DNA from: Comamonadaceae bacterium
GTDB taxonomy: Bacteria > Pseudomonadota > Gammaproteobacteria > Burkholderiales > Burkholderiaceae_C
Direction of reading: 5' to 3'
Length of the DNA stretch: 34,807 bases
Assembly: GCA_947372865.1 (NCBI GenBank)
Contig: CANBVJ010000036.1
Location: 1-34,807, forward strand
The notes below the pieces were generated by a model. That model saw only the letters and a program-made list of their open reading frames with translations, did not search any database and was not told the DNA's origin. Both the position numbers and the translations under genes were made by a program. Positions 19,564-28,384 of this stretch are shown in pieces. Numbering within the stretch: position 1 is the stretch's first letter; every line of letters begins with the position of its first letter.

Positions 19564-20055
19564 ATGAAACACATCATTGCAGTTTTGCTGGAAAACGAAC
19601 CTGGCGCCTTGTCCCGGGTGGTGGGCCTGTTTTCAGCCCGTGGCTACAACATCGAGTCGCTTACCGTGGCGCCTACCGAAGACCCTAGCCTGTCGCGCAT
19701 GACCATCCAGACCACCGGCTCGGACGACGTGATTGAACAAATCACCAAGCACCTGAACCGCCTGATTGAAGTGGTCAAGGTAGTCGATCTGACCGAAGGC
19801 GCCTACATCGAGCGCGAGCTGATGATGGTCAAGGTGCGCGCTGTGGGCAAGGAGCGCGAAGAAATGAAGCGCATGGCCGATATCTTCCGCGGTCGCATCA
19901 TTGATGTGACCGACAAGAGCTACACCATCGAGCTGACCGGCGACCAGTCTAAGAACGACGCCTTTTTGCAGGCGATTGAGCCGGGCGCGATTTTGGAGAC
20001 GGTGCGCACCGGTTCTAGCGGTATTGGACGCGGCGAGCGCATTTTGCGCGTCTAG
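19564..20055 (+). CDS. ilvN: Acetolactate synthase, small (regulatory) subunit
   Basis: The small subunit binds valine and stimulates the catalytic subunit. The 163-residue protein has an N-terminal ACT domain (about 2-78: HIIAVLLENEPGALSRVVGLFSARGYNIESLTV) and the C-terminal domain with YIERELMMVKVRA and IIDVTDKSYTIELTGD. It is the length of IlvH/IlvN regulators of the long type. An AAGAGGAA about 10 bases before the ATG gives a ribosome binding site. The upstream spacer contains a CCCTG/CAGGG inverted repeat. It may also be called ilvH. Confidence 0.95.
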   Translation: MKHIIAVLLENEPGALSRVVGLFSARGYNIESLTVAPTEDPSLSRMTIQTTGSDDVIEQITKHLNRLIEVVKVVDLTEGAYIERELMMVKVRAVGKEREEMKRMADIFRGRIIDVTDKSYTIELTGDQSKNDAFLQAIEPGAILETVRTGSSGIGRGERILRV

Positions 20056-20119
20056 GCCCATTACGAAGAAGTTTTCCGGGCGCGTGCTTTTGGCATGCTC
20101 AGCGCGTTCGGACAATGAT

Positions 20120-20141
20120 GGCGAAGCACGCGTGCTTCGCC
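20120..20141. repeat. Perfect 22-base palindrome between ilvN and ilvC
   Basis: The 11 bases GGCGAAGCACG (20120-20130) are followed at once by their exact reverse complement (20131-20141). In RNA this forms a nine-pair stem with a CGCG loop. No T tract follows, so it is not an ordinary terminator. It lies 62 bases before the ilvC start and may be a protein-binding operator, an RNA processing site or an mRNA-stabilising hairpin. Confidence 0.75.
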
Positions 20142-20145
20142 CTGA

Positions 20146-21219
<1,074 letters not shown>

Positions 21220-21237
21220 GCAGGCTTGCGCCTTGCT

Positions 21238-21271
21238 GTCAAAGGCCACTTCGGTGGCCTTTGACATTTTT
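21238..21271 (+). terminator. Strong intrinsic terminator of the ilvBNC unit
   Basis: A perfect 12-base-pair stem (21238-21249 with 21254-21265) is capped by a stable TTCG tetraloop and followed by ATTTTT. It lies 19 bases after the ilvC stop, so pssA probably has its own promoter between here and 21329. Confidence 0.95.
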
Positions 21272-21328
21272 GGATGCCAGCGGCCCGGTGTGCGGCGTAC
21301 ACTGGCGCATTGAGGCAGGAGGATTGAT

Positions 21329-22144
21329 ATGGATGATGGATTCGATACGGCGGCGGAGTCCGACGAACCGGTATTGGTGCGCAAACGGCGCAAAGGCATT
21401 TATGTGCTGCCCAACCTGTTCACGCTGGCGGCCTTGTTTGGCGGTTTTTACGCGATTGTGATGGCGATGGAAGGCCAGTTTGTGCAGTCCGCCATCGGCG
21501 TGTTTTGCGCCATGGTGCTCGACAGCCTGGACGGCCGGGTGGCGCGCATGACCAACACCCAGAGCGCCTTTGGCGAGCAAATGGATTCGCTCTCCGACAT
21601 GGTGTCTTTTGGCGCCGCACCGGCGCTGATTTCTTACGTCTGGGTGCTTAAGGGCTTGGGCAAATGGGGCTGGTTTGCCGCGTTTGTGTATTGCTCATGC
21701 GCCGCGCTGCGTCTGGCGCGCTTTAACGTCAACACCCATGTGGTGGACAAGCGCTATTTCCAGGGCCTACCTTCGCCTGCGGCGGCCGCCCTGGTGGCCG
21801 GCTTTATGTGGTGGTGCACCGACCGCGGCATTGCGCCTGCCAGCGTGTCTTGGTTTGTCTTTGCCTGGGTGCTGTACGCGGGCCTGACCATGGTCACCAA
21901 CGTGCCGTTTTACAGCTTCAAAGACGTGAGCATGAAGCAAAGCGTGCCCTTTGCCGTGATCGTGATGATCGCCCTGGGCATCGCCGTGATCAACATTGAC
22001 CCGCCCACCGTCATGTTTGGCGTGTTCGTGGCTTACGGCATGAGTGGCTACATTGTGTATGCCATACGCAAGTTCAAGGGCATCCACACGAGCGTGATCA
22101 GCACCTCGACCGACGAGCCCGACGAACGCGGCATGCACCGCTAA
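21329..22144 (+). CDS. pssA: CDP-diacylglycerol-serine O-phosphatidyltransferase
   Basis: PssA is a membrane enzyme that makes phosphatidylserine from CDP-diacylglycerol and serine, the precursor of phosphatidylethanolamine. The 271-residue protein contains the full CDP-alcohol phosphotransferase motif D-x2-DG-x2-AR-x8-G-x3-D-x3-D at residues 65-90 (Asp65, Asp68, Gly69, Ala72, Arg73, Gly82, Asp86, Asp90), plus several membrane helices and a basic N-terminal [14 protein letters not shown] near-perfect AGGAGG (21317-21322) precedes the ATG by six bases. It lies between the ilvBNC terminator and leuA, a known arrangement in Burkholderiales; psd, which often accompanies pssA, is absent here. Confidence 0.95.
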   Translation: MDDGFDTAAESDEPVLVRKRRKGIYVLPNLFTLAALFGGFYAIVMAMEGQFVQSAIGVFCAMVLDSLDGRVARMTNTQSAFGEQMDSLSDMVSFGAAPALISYVWVLKGLGKWGWFAAFVYCSCAALRLARFNVNTHVVDKRYFQGLPSPAAAALVAGFMWWCTDRGIAPASVSWFVFAWVLYAGLTMVTNVPFYSFKDVSMKQSVPFAVIVMIALGIAVINIDPPTVMFGVFVAYGMSGYIVYAIRKFKGIHTSVISTSTDEPDERGMHR

Positions 22145-22211
22145 ACGCCCTGAGCCCCACCGCACGGGCGTGTGCGGGCCGGGGTTTGAAATGCAATTTG
22201 GAGAAGCACCG

Positions 22212-23750
22212 ATGTCCGACAAACTCATTATTTTTGACACCACCTTGCGCGACGGCGAACAGTCGCCCGGCGCGTCCATGACGCGCGATGAAAAAGTCCG
22301 CATCGCGCGCCAACTCGAGCGCCTTAAGGTGGACGTGATCGAAGCCGGCTTTGCCGCCAGCTCCAACGGTGATTTTGAAGCCGTGCAACTGGTGGCCAAC
22401 ACCATCAAGGACTCCATCGTCTGCTCGCTGGCCCGCGCCAACGACCGTGACATTGCCCGCGCCGCCGAGGCACTCAAAGGCGCGCAGCGCGCCCGCATCC
22501 ACACCTTTATTGCCACGTCCCCCCTGCACATGGAAAAGAAGCTGCGCATGACGCCCGACGAGGTGTTTGAGCAGGCCAAGCAGTCGGTGCGTTTTGCCCG
22601 CAATCTGGTGGACGACATTGAATTCAGCCCCGAAGACGGCTACCGCAGCGACCCCGACTTTTTGTGCCGCGTGCTCGAAGCCGTGATTGCCGAGGGTGCT
22701 ACCACCATTAACGTGCCAGATACCGTGGGCTACGCTGTGCCTGAGCTGTATGGCAATTTCATCAAATCCCTGCGCGAACGCATTCCCAATTCGGACAAGG
22801 CGATCTGGTCCGTGCATTGCCACAACGACCTGGGCATGGCGGTCGCCAACTCGCTGGCCGGCGTGAAGATTGGCGGCGCCCGCCAAGTGGAATGCACCAT
22901 CAACGGCCTGGGCGAACGCGCGGGCAACTGCAGCTTGGAAGAAGTGGTGATGGCGGTCAAAACCCGGCGCGACTACTTTGGCCTAGACATCGGCATTGAC
23001 ACCCGCCACATTCTGGCGGCCAGCCGCATGGTCAGCCAGACCACCGGTTTTGTGGTTCAGCCCAACAAAGCGGTGGTCGGGGCCAACGCCTTTGCCCATG
23101 CTTCGGGCATCCACCAGGACGGCGTGCTCAAGGCGCGCGACACCTACGAAATCATGCGCGCTGAAGACGTGGGTTGGAGCGCCAACAAAATCGTGCTGGG
23201 CAAGCTCAGTGGCCGCAATGCCTTCAAGCAGCGCCTGCAAGAACTGGGCGTGCAACTCGAAAGCGAAGCCGAGATCAACGCCGCCTTTACCCGTTTCAAG
23301 GAACTGGCCGACCGCAAGGCCGAGATTTTTGACGAAGACATTCTGGCGCTCGTCAGCGACGAGAGCGTGTCACAAGAAAAAGAGCAATTTGCCTTTGTTT
23401 CACTGTCGCAGCACAGCGAAACCGGCGAACGGCCCCACGCCGCCGTGGTGTTTACCAGCGGGGGCAAAGAGGTCAAGTCCGAGTCCGACGGCAACGGGCC
23501 GGTGGACGCGTCGCTCAAGGCCATTGAGGCCCATGTGCAAAGCGGCGCCGAAATGGTGCTGTATTCGGTCAACGCCATCAGCGGCTCCACCGAAAGCCAG
23601 GGCGAAGTCACGGTGCGCTTGCAAAACAGCGGGCGCGTGGTTAACGGCACGGGTTCCGACCCGGACATCGTGGTGGCGTCCGCCAAAGCCTATTTGAGCG
23701 CCCTCAACAAGCTGCAAAGCAAGGCCGACCGGGTCGCGGCGCAAGGATAG
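22212..23750 (+). CDS. leuA: 2-Isopropylmalate synthase
   Basis: LeuA condenses acetyl-CoA with 2-oxoisovalerate, the first committed step of leucine synthesis. The 512-residue protein has the HMGL-like catalytic barrel with [14 protein letters not shown] at the N-terminus (Asp9 and neighbours), the metal ligands His202 and His204 in [11 protein letters not shown], the [18 protein letters not shown] segment and [12 protein letters not shown]. The C-terminal regulatory domain (about 380-500) would bind leucine for feedback control. The ATG at 22212 has GGAG as ribosome binding site and the family-typical [15 protein letters not shown]. The spacer from pssA (67 bases) can fold into a G+C-rich hairpin with only three T after it. 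Confidence 0.96.
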   Translation: MSDKLIIFDTTLRDGEQSPGASMTRDEKVRIARQLERLKVDVIEAGFAASSNGDFEAVQLVANTIKDSIVCSLARANDRDIARAAEALKGAQRARIHTFIATSPLHMEKKLRMTPDEVFEQAKQSVRFARNLVDDIEFSPEDGYRSDPDFLCRVLEAVIAEGATTINVPDTVGYAVPELYGNFIKSLRERIPNSDKAIWSVHCHNDLGMAVANSLAGVKIGGARQVECTINGLGERAGNCSLEEVVMAVKTRRDYFGLDIGIDTRHILAASRMVSQTTGFVVQPNKAVVGANAFAHASGIHQDGVLKARDTYEIMRAEDVGWSANKIVLGKLSGRNAFKQRLQELGVQLESEAEINAAFTRFKELADRKAEIFDEDILALVSDESVSQEKEQFAFVSLSQHSETGERPHAAVVFTSGGKEVKSESDGNGPVDASLKAIEAHVQSGAEMVLYSVNAISGSTESQGEVTVRLQNSGRVVNGTGSDPDIVVASAKAYLSALNKLQSKADRVAAQG

Positions 23751-23794
23751 GCCATGATTTACACGATTTAGCTTGATGTTTGTGATGCAAGTAC

Positions 23795-23822
23795 TTGATT
23801 TGGCAGGTTTTTTGTTTAAACT
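23795..23822 (+). promoter_or_regulatory. Candidate sigma-70 promoter of the endopeptidase gene
   Basis: TTGATT (23795-23800) and TAAACT (23817-23822) are spaced by 16 bases in an AT-rich stretch after leuA. Transcription would begin near 23829, just before the proposed start of the PBP7-type gene. Confidence 0.4.
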
Positions 23823-23851
23823 CGGAGCATCTTTTCAGCGCGCCAGGATGC

Positions 23852-24910
23852 ATGCGTTCTGGCCGTCAGCTTCATTTGGACTCCAAATTGCATAAAAAAC
23901 TACTGTCCCTCGCGGTTTTGATCGCCTCCCTTGCCCACGGTGTTAGCGCCCAAGCAATGGTCGCCCAAAACGACAATGGAAATCCCGCCATCAACAACCG
24001 CACCAAGGCAAAACACATCGTAAAACGTGCTTCCAAGCGCGTGGCGGTGGCGGCAGTGCCAGGAAAGCCCTCTTTCGGTGAAGCCGCTGGCCTGCACGCT
24101 GCGCGTGACACGCTGGCACTCAAATCCAGCGTGGCCTTGGTGATTGACCAAGACACCAAGGAAGTGTTGTTGCAAAAGAACGAATCTGCTGTATTGCCCA
24201 TCGCCTCCATCACCAAGCTCATGACCGGCGTGCTGGTCAGCGAAGCCAAGCTGCCCATGGAGGAGATGATTACGATCTCGCAGGCAGACGTGGACACGGA
24301 AAAGGGCAGCCGCTCGCGCCTAAGCGTTGGCACCGTGCTATCGCGTGGCGAACTCTTGCATTTGGCGCTCATGTCCAGTGAAAACCGGGCCGCCCACGCG
24401 CTGGGTCGCACCTATCCCGGTGGCTTGGGCGTGTTTGTCAGCCTGATGAATGCCAAGGCCAGCACCCTGGGCATGCGCTCTACCAGCTACGTGGAACCCA
24501 CTGGTTTGTCCAGCAAAAACCAGTCCAGCGCCACCGATTTGGCCACCCTGGTCGGTTATGCCTACGGCAACCCCACACTGCGCGAACTGTCTACCTCGCC
24601 CGGCTACGACGTGGAAGTCGGCAAACGCACCCTGCGCTACAACAACACCAACCGTTTGGTGAAAAGCCCGGCCTGGGACATTGGCCTGCAGAAAACCGGC
24701 TACATCTCTGAAGCTGGCCAGTGCCTGGTCATGCAAGCCAAGGTGGCCGGACGCAAGCTGATCATGGTGTTCCTGGACTCGGCAGGCAAACTCAGCCGCA
24801 TTGCAGACGCTGAGCGTGTGCGCCATTGGGTTGAATCGAGCCCACCCTCGCTCAACCGGGGCTCGCCAGTGGCCCTGCTTGAAGCGGAATTAGACCTCAG
24901 CGTCAATTAA
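23852..24910 (+). CDS. pbpG: D-alanyl-D-alanine endopeptidase, PBP7 type
   Basis: This periplasmic penicillin-binding serine hydrolase (peptidase S11) cuts D-Ala-mDAP crosslinks in peptidoglycan. With the ATG at 23852 the protein has 352 residues, a long signal peptide (KLHKKLLSLAVLIASLAHGVSA) and a Lys/Ala-rich linker, then the catalytic motifs Ser119-Ile-Thr-Lys122, Ser176-Glu-Asn178 and Lys281-Thr-Gly283 in that order. A TTG at 23888 with GGA upstream is a plausible alternative start that would give a shorter signal peptide. No C-terminal amphipathic helix of the PBP5 type is obvious. It stands alone, with a terminator directly after. Confidence 0.9.
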   Translation: MRSGRQLHLDSKLHKKLLSLAVLIASLAHGVSAQAMVAQNDNGNPAINNRTKAKHIVKRASKRVAVAAVPGKPSFGEAAGLHAARDTLALKSSVALVIDQDTKEVLLQKNESAVLPIASITKLMTGVLVSEAKLPMEEMITISQADVDTEKGSRSRLSVGTVLSRGELLHLALMSSENRAAHALGRTYPGGLGVFVSLMNAKASTLGMRSTSYVEPTGLSSKNQSSATDLATLVGYAYGNPTLRELSTSPGYDVEVGKRTLRYNNTNRLVKSPAWDIGLQKTGYISEAGQCLVMQAKVAGRKLIMVFLDSAGKLSRIADAERVRHWVESSPPSLNRGSPVALLEAELDLSVN

Positions 24911-24913
24911 TCA

Positions 24914-24943
24914 AAAGGGCCCTGATCGGGCCCTTTCGTTTTT
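24914..24943 (+). terminator. Intrinsic terminator of pbpG
   Basis: AAAGGGCCC (24914-24922) pairs with GGGCCCTTT (24928-24936) around a five-base loop, followed by CGTTTTT. It starts three bases after the pbpG stop and separates it from the convergent iclR-type gene. Confidence 0.93.
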
Positions 24944-24958
24944 CCGTCTCGCACAGCG

Positions 24959-25741
24959 TCAAGACGCGCCGCGGTAGCCCAGTGTCTGCGAGATATGCTG
25001 CGCTGTTTCTTTGAGTTTGGGCATCCACGCATCGTCCATGCGGCTTGAGGGCGATGAGATCGACAGGCCGGCCACCAGCTTGGACTGGTCGTCGTAAATG
25101 CCAGCGGCCATGCAGCGCACCCCCAGCTCCAGTTCCTCGTTGTCATTGGCCTGGCCAGACTGGCGTACGCGGGAGAGTTCGCGCTCCAGGGTGGCCAGAT
25201 CGGTAATGCTGTTTTTGGTGTGTCCGTGCAAGCCGGTGCGCATGGCGTAGGCTCGAATGCGCGGGGGGTCGTCGGCAGCCAAAAACAGCTTGCCCACCGA
25301 AGTCAGGTGCAAAGGCGCTCGCCCGCCAATGGCGCGCACCACCTGCATGCCCGAGCGCTCGCTAAAAGCGCGCTCCACATAAATGATTTCATCGCCCTGG
25401 CGCATGCTCAGGTTCACGGGCTGCTGCGTGAGTTTGTGCAGATCGCGCATGGGCGCCAGCGCTGCATCGCGCACATTCAGGCGCCCTTTGACCAGGTTGC
25501 CCAACTCCAGCAGGCGCATGCCCAGGCGGTAGCTGCCCGGCTGCGGCCGGTCGGCAAAGCGCCCGAGCACCAGGTCGTTGAGGATGCGGTGGGCGGTGGA
25601 CGGGTGCAAACCGGCTTTTTCGCTGATGTCCTTGAGTGTCATGGCTTCTTCGCGCGAGGCCAGCACGTCAATCAGGGTGAACATGCGCTCAATCACCTGT
25701 ACGGAAGGCGTGGCGGCATGGGGGGTATCAGGTTTGGTCAT
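24959..25741 (-). CDS. IclR-family transcriptional regulator
   Basis: The 260-residue protein has an N-terminal winged helix-turn-helix at about 14-75 ([39 protein letters not shown]) and a C-terminal IclR effector domain (about 90-255) with [11 protein letters not shown] near the end. The effector and targets are unknown. The ATG at 25741 overlaps the end of bpt by 14 bases, so it is translated from the aat-bpt transcript, an unusual place for an IclR regulator, which is more often next to catabolic genes. A longer frame from 25777 is rejected because it lies deeper in bpt and has no family-like sequence. Confidence 0.9.
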   Translation of the reverse strand: MTKPDTPHAATPSVQVIERMFTLIDVLASREEAMTLKDISEKAGLHPSTAHRILNDLVLGRFADRPQPGSYRLGMRLLELGNLVKGRLNVRDAALAPMRDLHKLTQQPVNLSMRQGDEIIYVERAFSERSGMQVVRAIGGRAPLHLTSVGKLFLAADDPPRIRAYAMRTGLHGHTKNSITDLATLERELSRVRQSGQANDNEELELGVRCMAAGIYDDQSKLVAGLSISSPSSRMDDAWMPKLKETAQHISQTLGYRGAS

Positions 25742-26489
25742 GGGTCCGTTTCGTTTGCTGCGATTGCCAGCGGCCATCGATGAGCAGTTGTACCGGCTGG
25801 TACTGGATCTTGTAACTCATTTTTTGGCTTTGTTCTATCCAATAGCCCAAGTATAAAAAGGACAGGCCCAGTTCTTTGACTTGGCTGATCTGCCACAGCA
25901 CGTTATAGGTGCCGTAGCTGGCGCGGTCCTCGGGCTCGTAAAAAGTGTAGACCGCCGAAACACCGTCGCTGAGCACGTCCAGGATGGACACCATTTTGAG
26001 CGCGCCGGGTTGGCCATCGATTGCGGATTCGCGAAACTCCACCAGGCGCGAATTGACCCGGCTTTGCAGCAGGAACTGGGTGTATTGCCCCGCGCTGTCT
26101 TCTTCCATGCCGCCGCCTGCGTGGCGGCTTTGCTGGTAGCGCTGGTACAGCGCGTAATGTTCGGCCACGAAGCCCAGGCCCAACACGCGCGCCTGCAGCC
26201 CTTGGTGCTGCTTCCAGGCCCGGCGCTGGCTGCGGCTGGGCACAAACGCGTCAGCCTGCACGCGCAGGGCAATGCAGGCCTGGCAGCCGTCGCAGTGCGG
26301 GCGGTAGGTGAACATGCCGCTGCGCCGAAAGCCCTCGGCCACCAAATCGGAGTAGGTGGCGTTGTCAATGAGGTGGCTGGGCGTGGCCACTTGCGAGCGT
26401 GCCTGGCGCCCAGGCAGGTAGCTGCAATCGTAGGCTGCAGTGGAATAAAACTGCAGCGCCCGCAGCGGAAGGTCTTTGAGGTTTGTCAT
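25728..26489 (-). CDS. bpt: Aspartate/glutamate leucyltransferase (Bpt, ATE-like)
   Basis: Bpt transfers leucine from Leu-tRNA to proteins that begin with Asp or Glu, marking them for ClpS-ClpAP degradation. The 253-residue protein shows the R-transferase cysteine pattern: Cys22 in YDCSYLPG and CDGCQAC (Cys66, Cys69, Cys72), then [13 protein letters not shown] just before, [10 protein letters not shown] and GTYNVLWQI, and [16 protein letters not shown] at the C-terminal side. Older annotation calls it arginyl-tRNA-protein transferase (ate); the bacterial form uses leucine. It lies seven bases after aat and overlaps iclR. Confidence 0.95.
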   Translation of the reverse strand: MTNLKDLPLRALQFYSTAAYDCSYLPGRQARSQVATPSHLIDNATYSDLVAEGFRRSGMFTYRPHCDGCQACIALRVQADAFVPSRSQRRAWKQHQGLQARVLGLGFVAEHYALYQRYQQSRHAGGGMEEDSAGQYTQFLLQSRVNSRLVEFRESAIDGQPGALKMVSILDVLSDGVSAVYTFYEPEDRASYGTYNVLWQISQVKELGLSFLYLGYWIEQSQKMSYKIQYQPVQLLIDGRWQSQQTKRTHDQT

Positions 26490-26496
26490 TCAAGGT

Positions 26497-27243
26497 TCAG
26501 TCGGTTGACAAAAGTGGCTTCCAATACGCTGGCGAAAACTGCCATGGCGGCGCCGACCCTTGGGTGGCTTGCGCCATACCGGCCACAAACGCGGCGCGCG
26601 ACACGGGCGCCGCCCCCATGGACGCCAAGTGGGCGGTATTTTGTTGGCAATCGATTTGCGTAATTTGGTGGTGTTTACAAAAGGCGACCAAGGCAGACAG
26701 AGCAATTTTTGAGCCGTCGCTGCGTTCGCTGAACATGGACTCGCCAAAAACGGCCCGCCCGATGGCCACGCAGTACAAACCCGCTACCAACGTACCGTCT
26801 ACCCAGGTTTCCACGCTGTGGGCCAGCCCTTTGCGGTGCAACGCGGCGTAGGCCTCAACCATGGCCGGCACAATCCAGGTGCCGTTTTGCCCCTCGCGCG
26901 GCGCCTGGGCGCATTTGCGGATCACGGTGTCAAAGACGGTGTCAAAGCGGATTTCGCAGCCGGGGGTTTGCGCAAAGCGGCGCAAGGTCTTCTTGAACGA
27001 GCGGTGCAGTCGAAAGTCTGCCACTTTGAGCACCATGCGCGGGTCCGGGCTCCACCACAGCACCGGCTGGCCCAGGCTGAACCAGGGGAAGATACCTTGG
27101 GTATAGGCCGCACGCAAACGCGGCGCGTCCAGATCACCACCGGCGCCCACCAGACCCGGTGCCCCGGACGCGGCACCCCAGGCCTGGTCCACCGGCGGAA
27201 AGGGATCGTCGGCAGTGAGCCAATGCAGAGAAGGGGCAGCCAT
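26497..27243 (-). CDS. aat: Leucyl/phenylalanyl-tRNA-protein transferase
   Basis: Aat adds leucine or phenylalanine from tRNA to proteins with N-terminal Lys or Arg, creating a destabilising residue for ClpS-ClpAP. The 248-residue protein has the family motifs FPPVDQAWG, LVGAGGDLDAPRLRAAYTQG, IFPWFSLGQPVLWWSPDPR and, later, GLYCVAIGRAVFGESMFS. Aat and Bpt together give two branches of the bacterial N-degron pathway; clpS and clpA are not in the window. It heads the aat-bpt-iclR unit and is divergent from the tRNA genes. Confidence 0.96.
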   Translation of the reverse strand: MAAPSLHWLTADDPFPPVDQAWGAASGAPGLVGAGGDLDAPRLRAAYTQGIFPWFSLGQPVLWWSPDPRMVLKVADFRLHRSFKKTLRRFAQTPGCEIRFDTVFDTVIRKCAQAPREGQNGTWIVPAMVEAYAALHRKGLAHSVETWVDGTLVAGLYCVAIGRAVFGESMFSERSDGSKIALSALVAFCKHHQITQIDCQQNTAHLASMGAAPVSRAAFVAGMAQATQGSAPPWQFSPAYWKPLLSTD

Positions 27244-27315
27244 GAAAAACAGGGTGTATCGTCAAGAATAATGGAGATTTGGCAGTGTCGGGTCAATCCC
27301 GCTGCCGCAGGCGGT

Positions 27316-27321
27316 TAGAAT
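27316..27321 (+). promoter_or_regulatory. Candidate -10 box for tRNA-Pro
   Basis: TAGAAT lies 9 bases before the first base of tRNA-Pro. A -35 box is not convincing; GTCAAT about 18 bases upstream is the best match. The whole 27244-27330 spacer must also hold the aat promoter on the other strand. Confidence 0.3.
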
Positions 27322-27330
27322 ACTCGTTGT

Positions 27331-27407
<77 letters not shown>

Positions 27408-27413
27408 CATCAT

Positions 27414-27440
27414 TGCCAAAGCATCGTCTTTGGCATTTTT
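27414..27440 (+). terminator. Intrinsic terminator between the two tRNA genes
   Basis: TGCCAAAG (27414-27421) pairs with CTTTGGCA (27428-27435) around a six-base loop and five T follow. It lies six bases after tRNA-Pro, so tRNA-Arg would need read-through or its own promoter in the 25 bases that follow. Confidence 0.88.
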
Positions 27441-27465
27441 GTTTCTGGCGTAGCTCGCCCCTTAT

Positions 27466-27542
27466 CTGTCCGTAGCTCAGTTGGATAGAGCAACAGCCTT
27501 CTAAGCTGTAGGTCACAGGTTCGATTCCTGTCGGACAGGCCA
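27466..27542 (+). tRNA. tRNA-Arg (anticodon TCT)
   Basis: The acceptor CTGTCCG (27466-27472) pairs with CGGACAG (27532-27538). The anticodon stem ACAGC/GCTGT holds the loop CTTCTAA with anticodon TCT, which reads AGA/AGG. The T stem ACAGG/CCTGT, discriminator G and encoded CCA complete it. Length is 77 bases. Confidence 0.96.
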
Positions 27543-27553
27543 AACTCTGGCCC

Positions 27554-28360
27554 CTAAGCAACCTCCACATGACGCGCCAATCCGGTGCCAACAAGCCAGC
27601 GCTGGGCTGCGCCTTCTAGCGTTTGTGTTTCGCCAGTAGTCCAAAGCCCAACCCAGGCGGCGTCAGTGTGTGCCGGTAGAACAGCGGTGGCGTGCGCCAG
27701 CAGGTTGACTGTGCGTTGCGCCACTGGGTCGCCAGCGTCGATCAGCTCCACATTTGGGCCCAGCAAATCTTGCAATACCTCTGTGGCAAAGGTGTAGTGG
27801 GTGCAACCCAGCACCACGGTGTCGATGGCGCCAGGCAAACTTCCCACGGGGCCGAGTGCCGCCGTGTACCGGGCGCACAGCGCGTGTATTTGTTGCGTAT
27901 CTGCGCACTCAATGGCCGCAGCCAGGCCGTTACAGGCTTGCAGCACAAAGCGCACCTGCGGGTTTTGCGCTTGCAACAGGGCTTGGAATTTGTCGCTCGC
28001 CAGCGTGCTACGCGTGGCCAGCACGCCGACCGCGCCAGTGCGGCTGCGCGCTGCGGCGGGTTTCAGGGCGGGCTCTACGCCCACGATGGGTAGCGTCGGG
28101 TAGGTGGCGCGCAGGGCGGCAATCGCCGCTGCGGTGGCGGTGTTGCAGGCCACCACCAGCGCCTTGACCTGGTGGCTTTGCACCAGATGCCGGCCAACCG
28201 CCAAGGAGCGTGCCAGCACATGGGCCACATCGCGCTCGCCATAGGGCGCGTGGCCCGCGTCAGACACGTAGACGAACTTTTCTTGGGGCAGCGCCTGGCG
28301 CAGGGCCTTGAGCACGCTCAAGCCCCCCACACCACTGTCAAATACGCCGATGGGCTGCAT
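27554..28360 (-). CDS. murI: Glutamate racemase
   Basis: MurI converts L- to D-glutamate for peptidoglycan precursors. The 268-residue protein has the N-terminal GVFDSGVGGLSVL (Asp8, Ser9), YVSDAGHAPYG, and the two catalytic cysteines Cys72 in VVACNTAT and Cys184 in VLGCTHYTF with His186 after it. Length is normal. It follows the fumarase gene on the same strand with a 24-base gap and probably shares its transcript. It converges on tRNA-Arg. Confidence 0.95.
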   Translation of the reverse strand: MQPIGVFDSGVGGLSVLKALRQALPQEKFVYVSDAGHAPYGERDVAHVLARSLAVGRHLVQSHQVKALVVACNTATAAAIAALRATYPTLPIVGVEPALKPAAARSRTGAVGVLATRSTLASDKFQALLQAQNPQVRFVLQACNGLAAAIECADTQQIHALCARYTAALGPVGSLPGAIDTVVLGCTHYTFATEVLQDLLGPNVELIDAGDPVAQRTVNLLAHATAVLPAHTDAAWVGLWTTGETQTLEGAAQRWLVGTGLARHVEVA

Positions 28361-28384
28361 GGGGCAGGGCGCGGCGCGCGGGCT

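Noticed and set aside
22154..22187. G+C-rich hairpin between pssA and leuA as a terminator
   Set aside because: Only three T follow and the stem is interrupted; it may fold, but termination is not supported.
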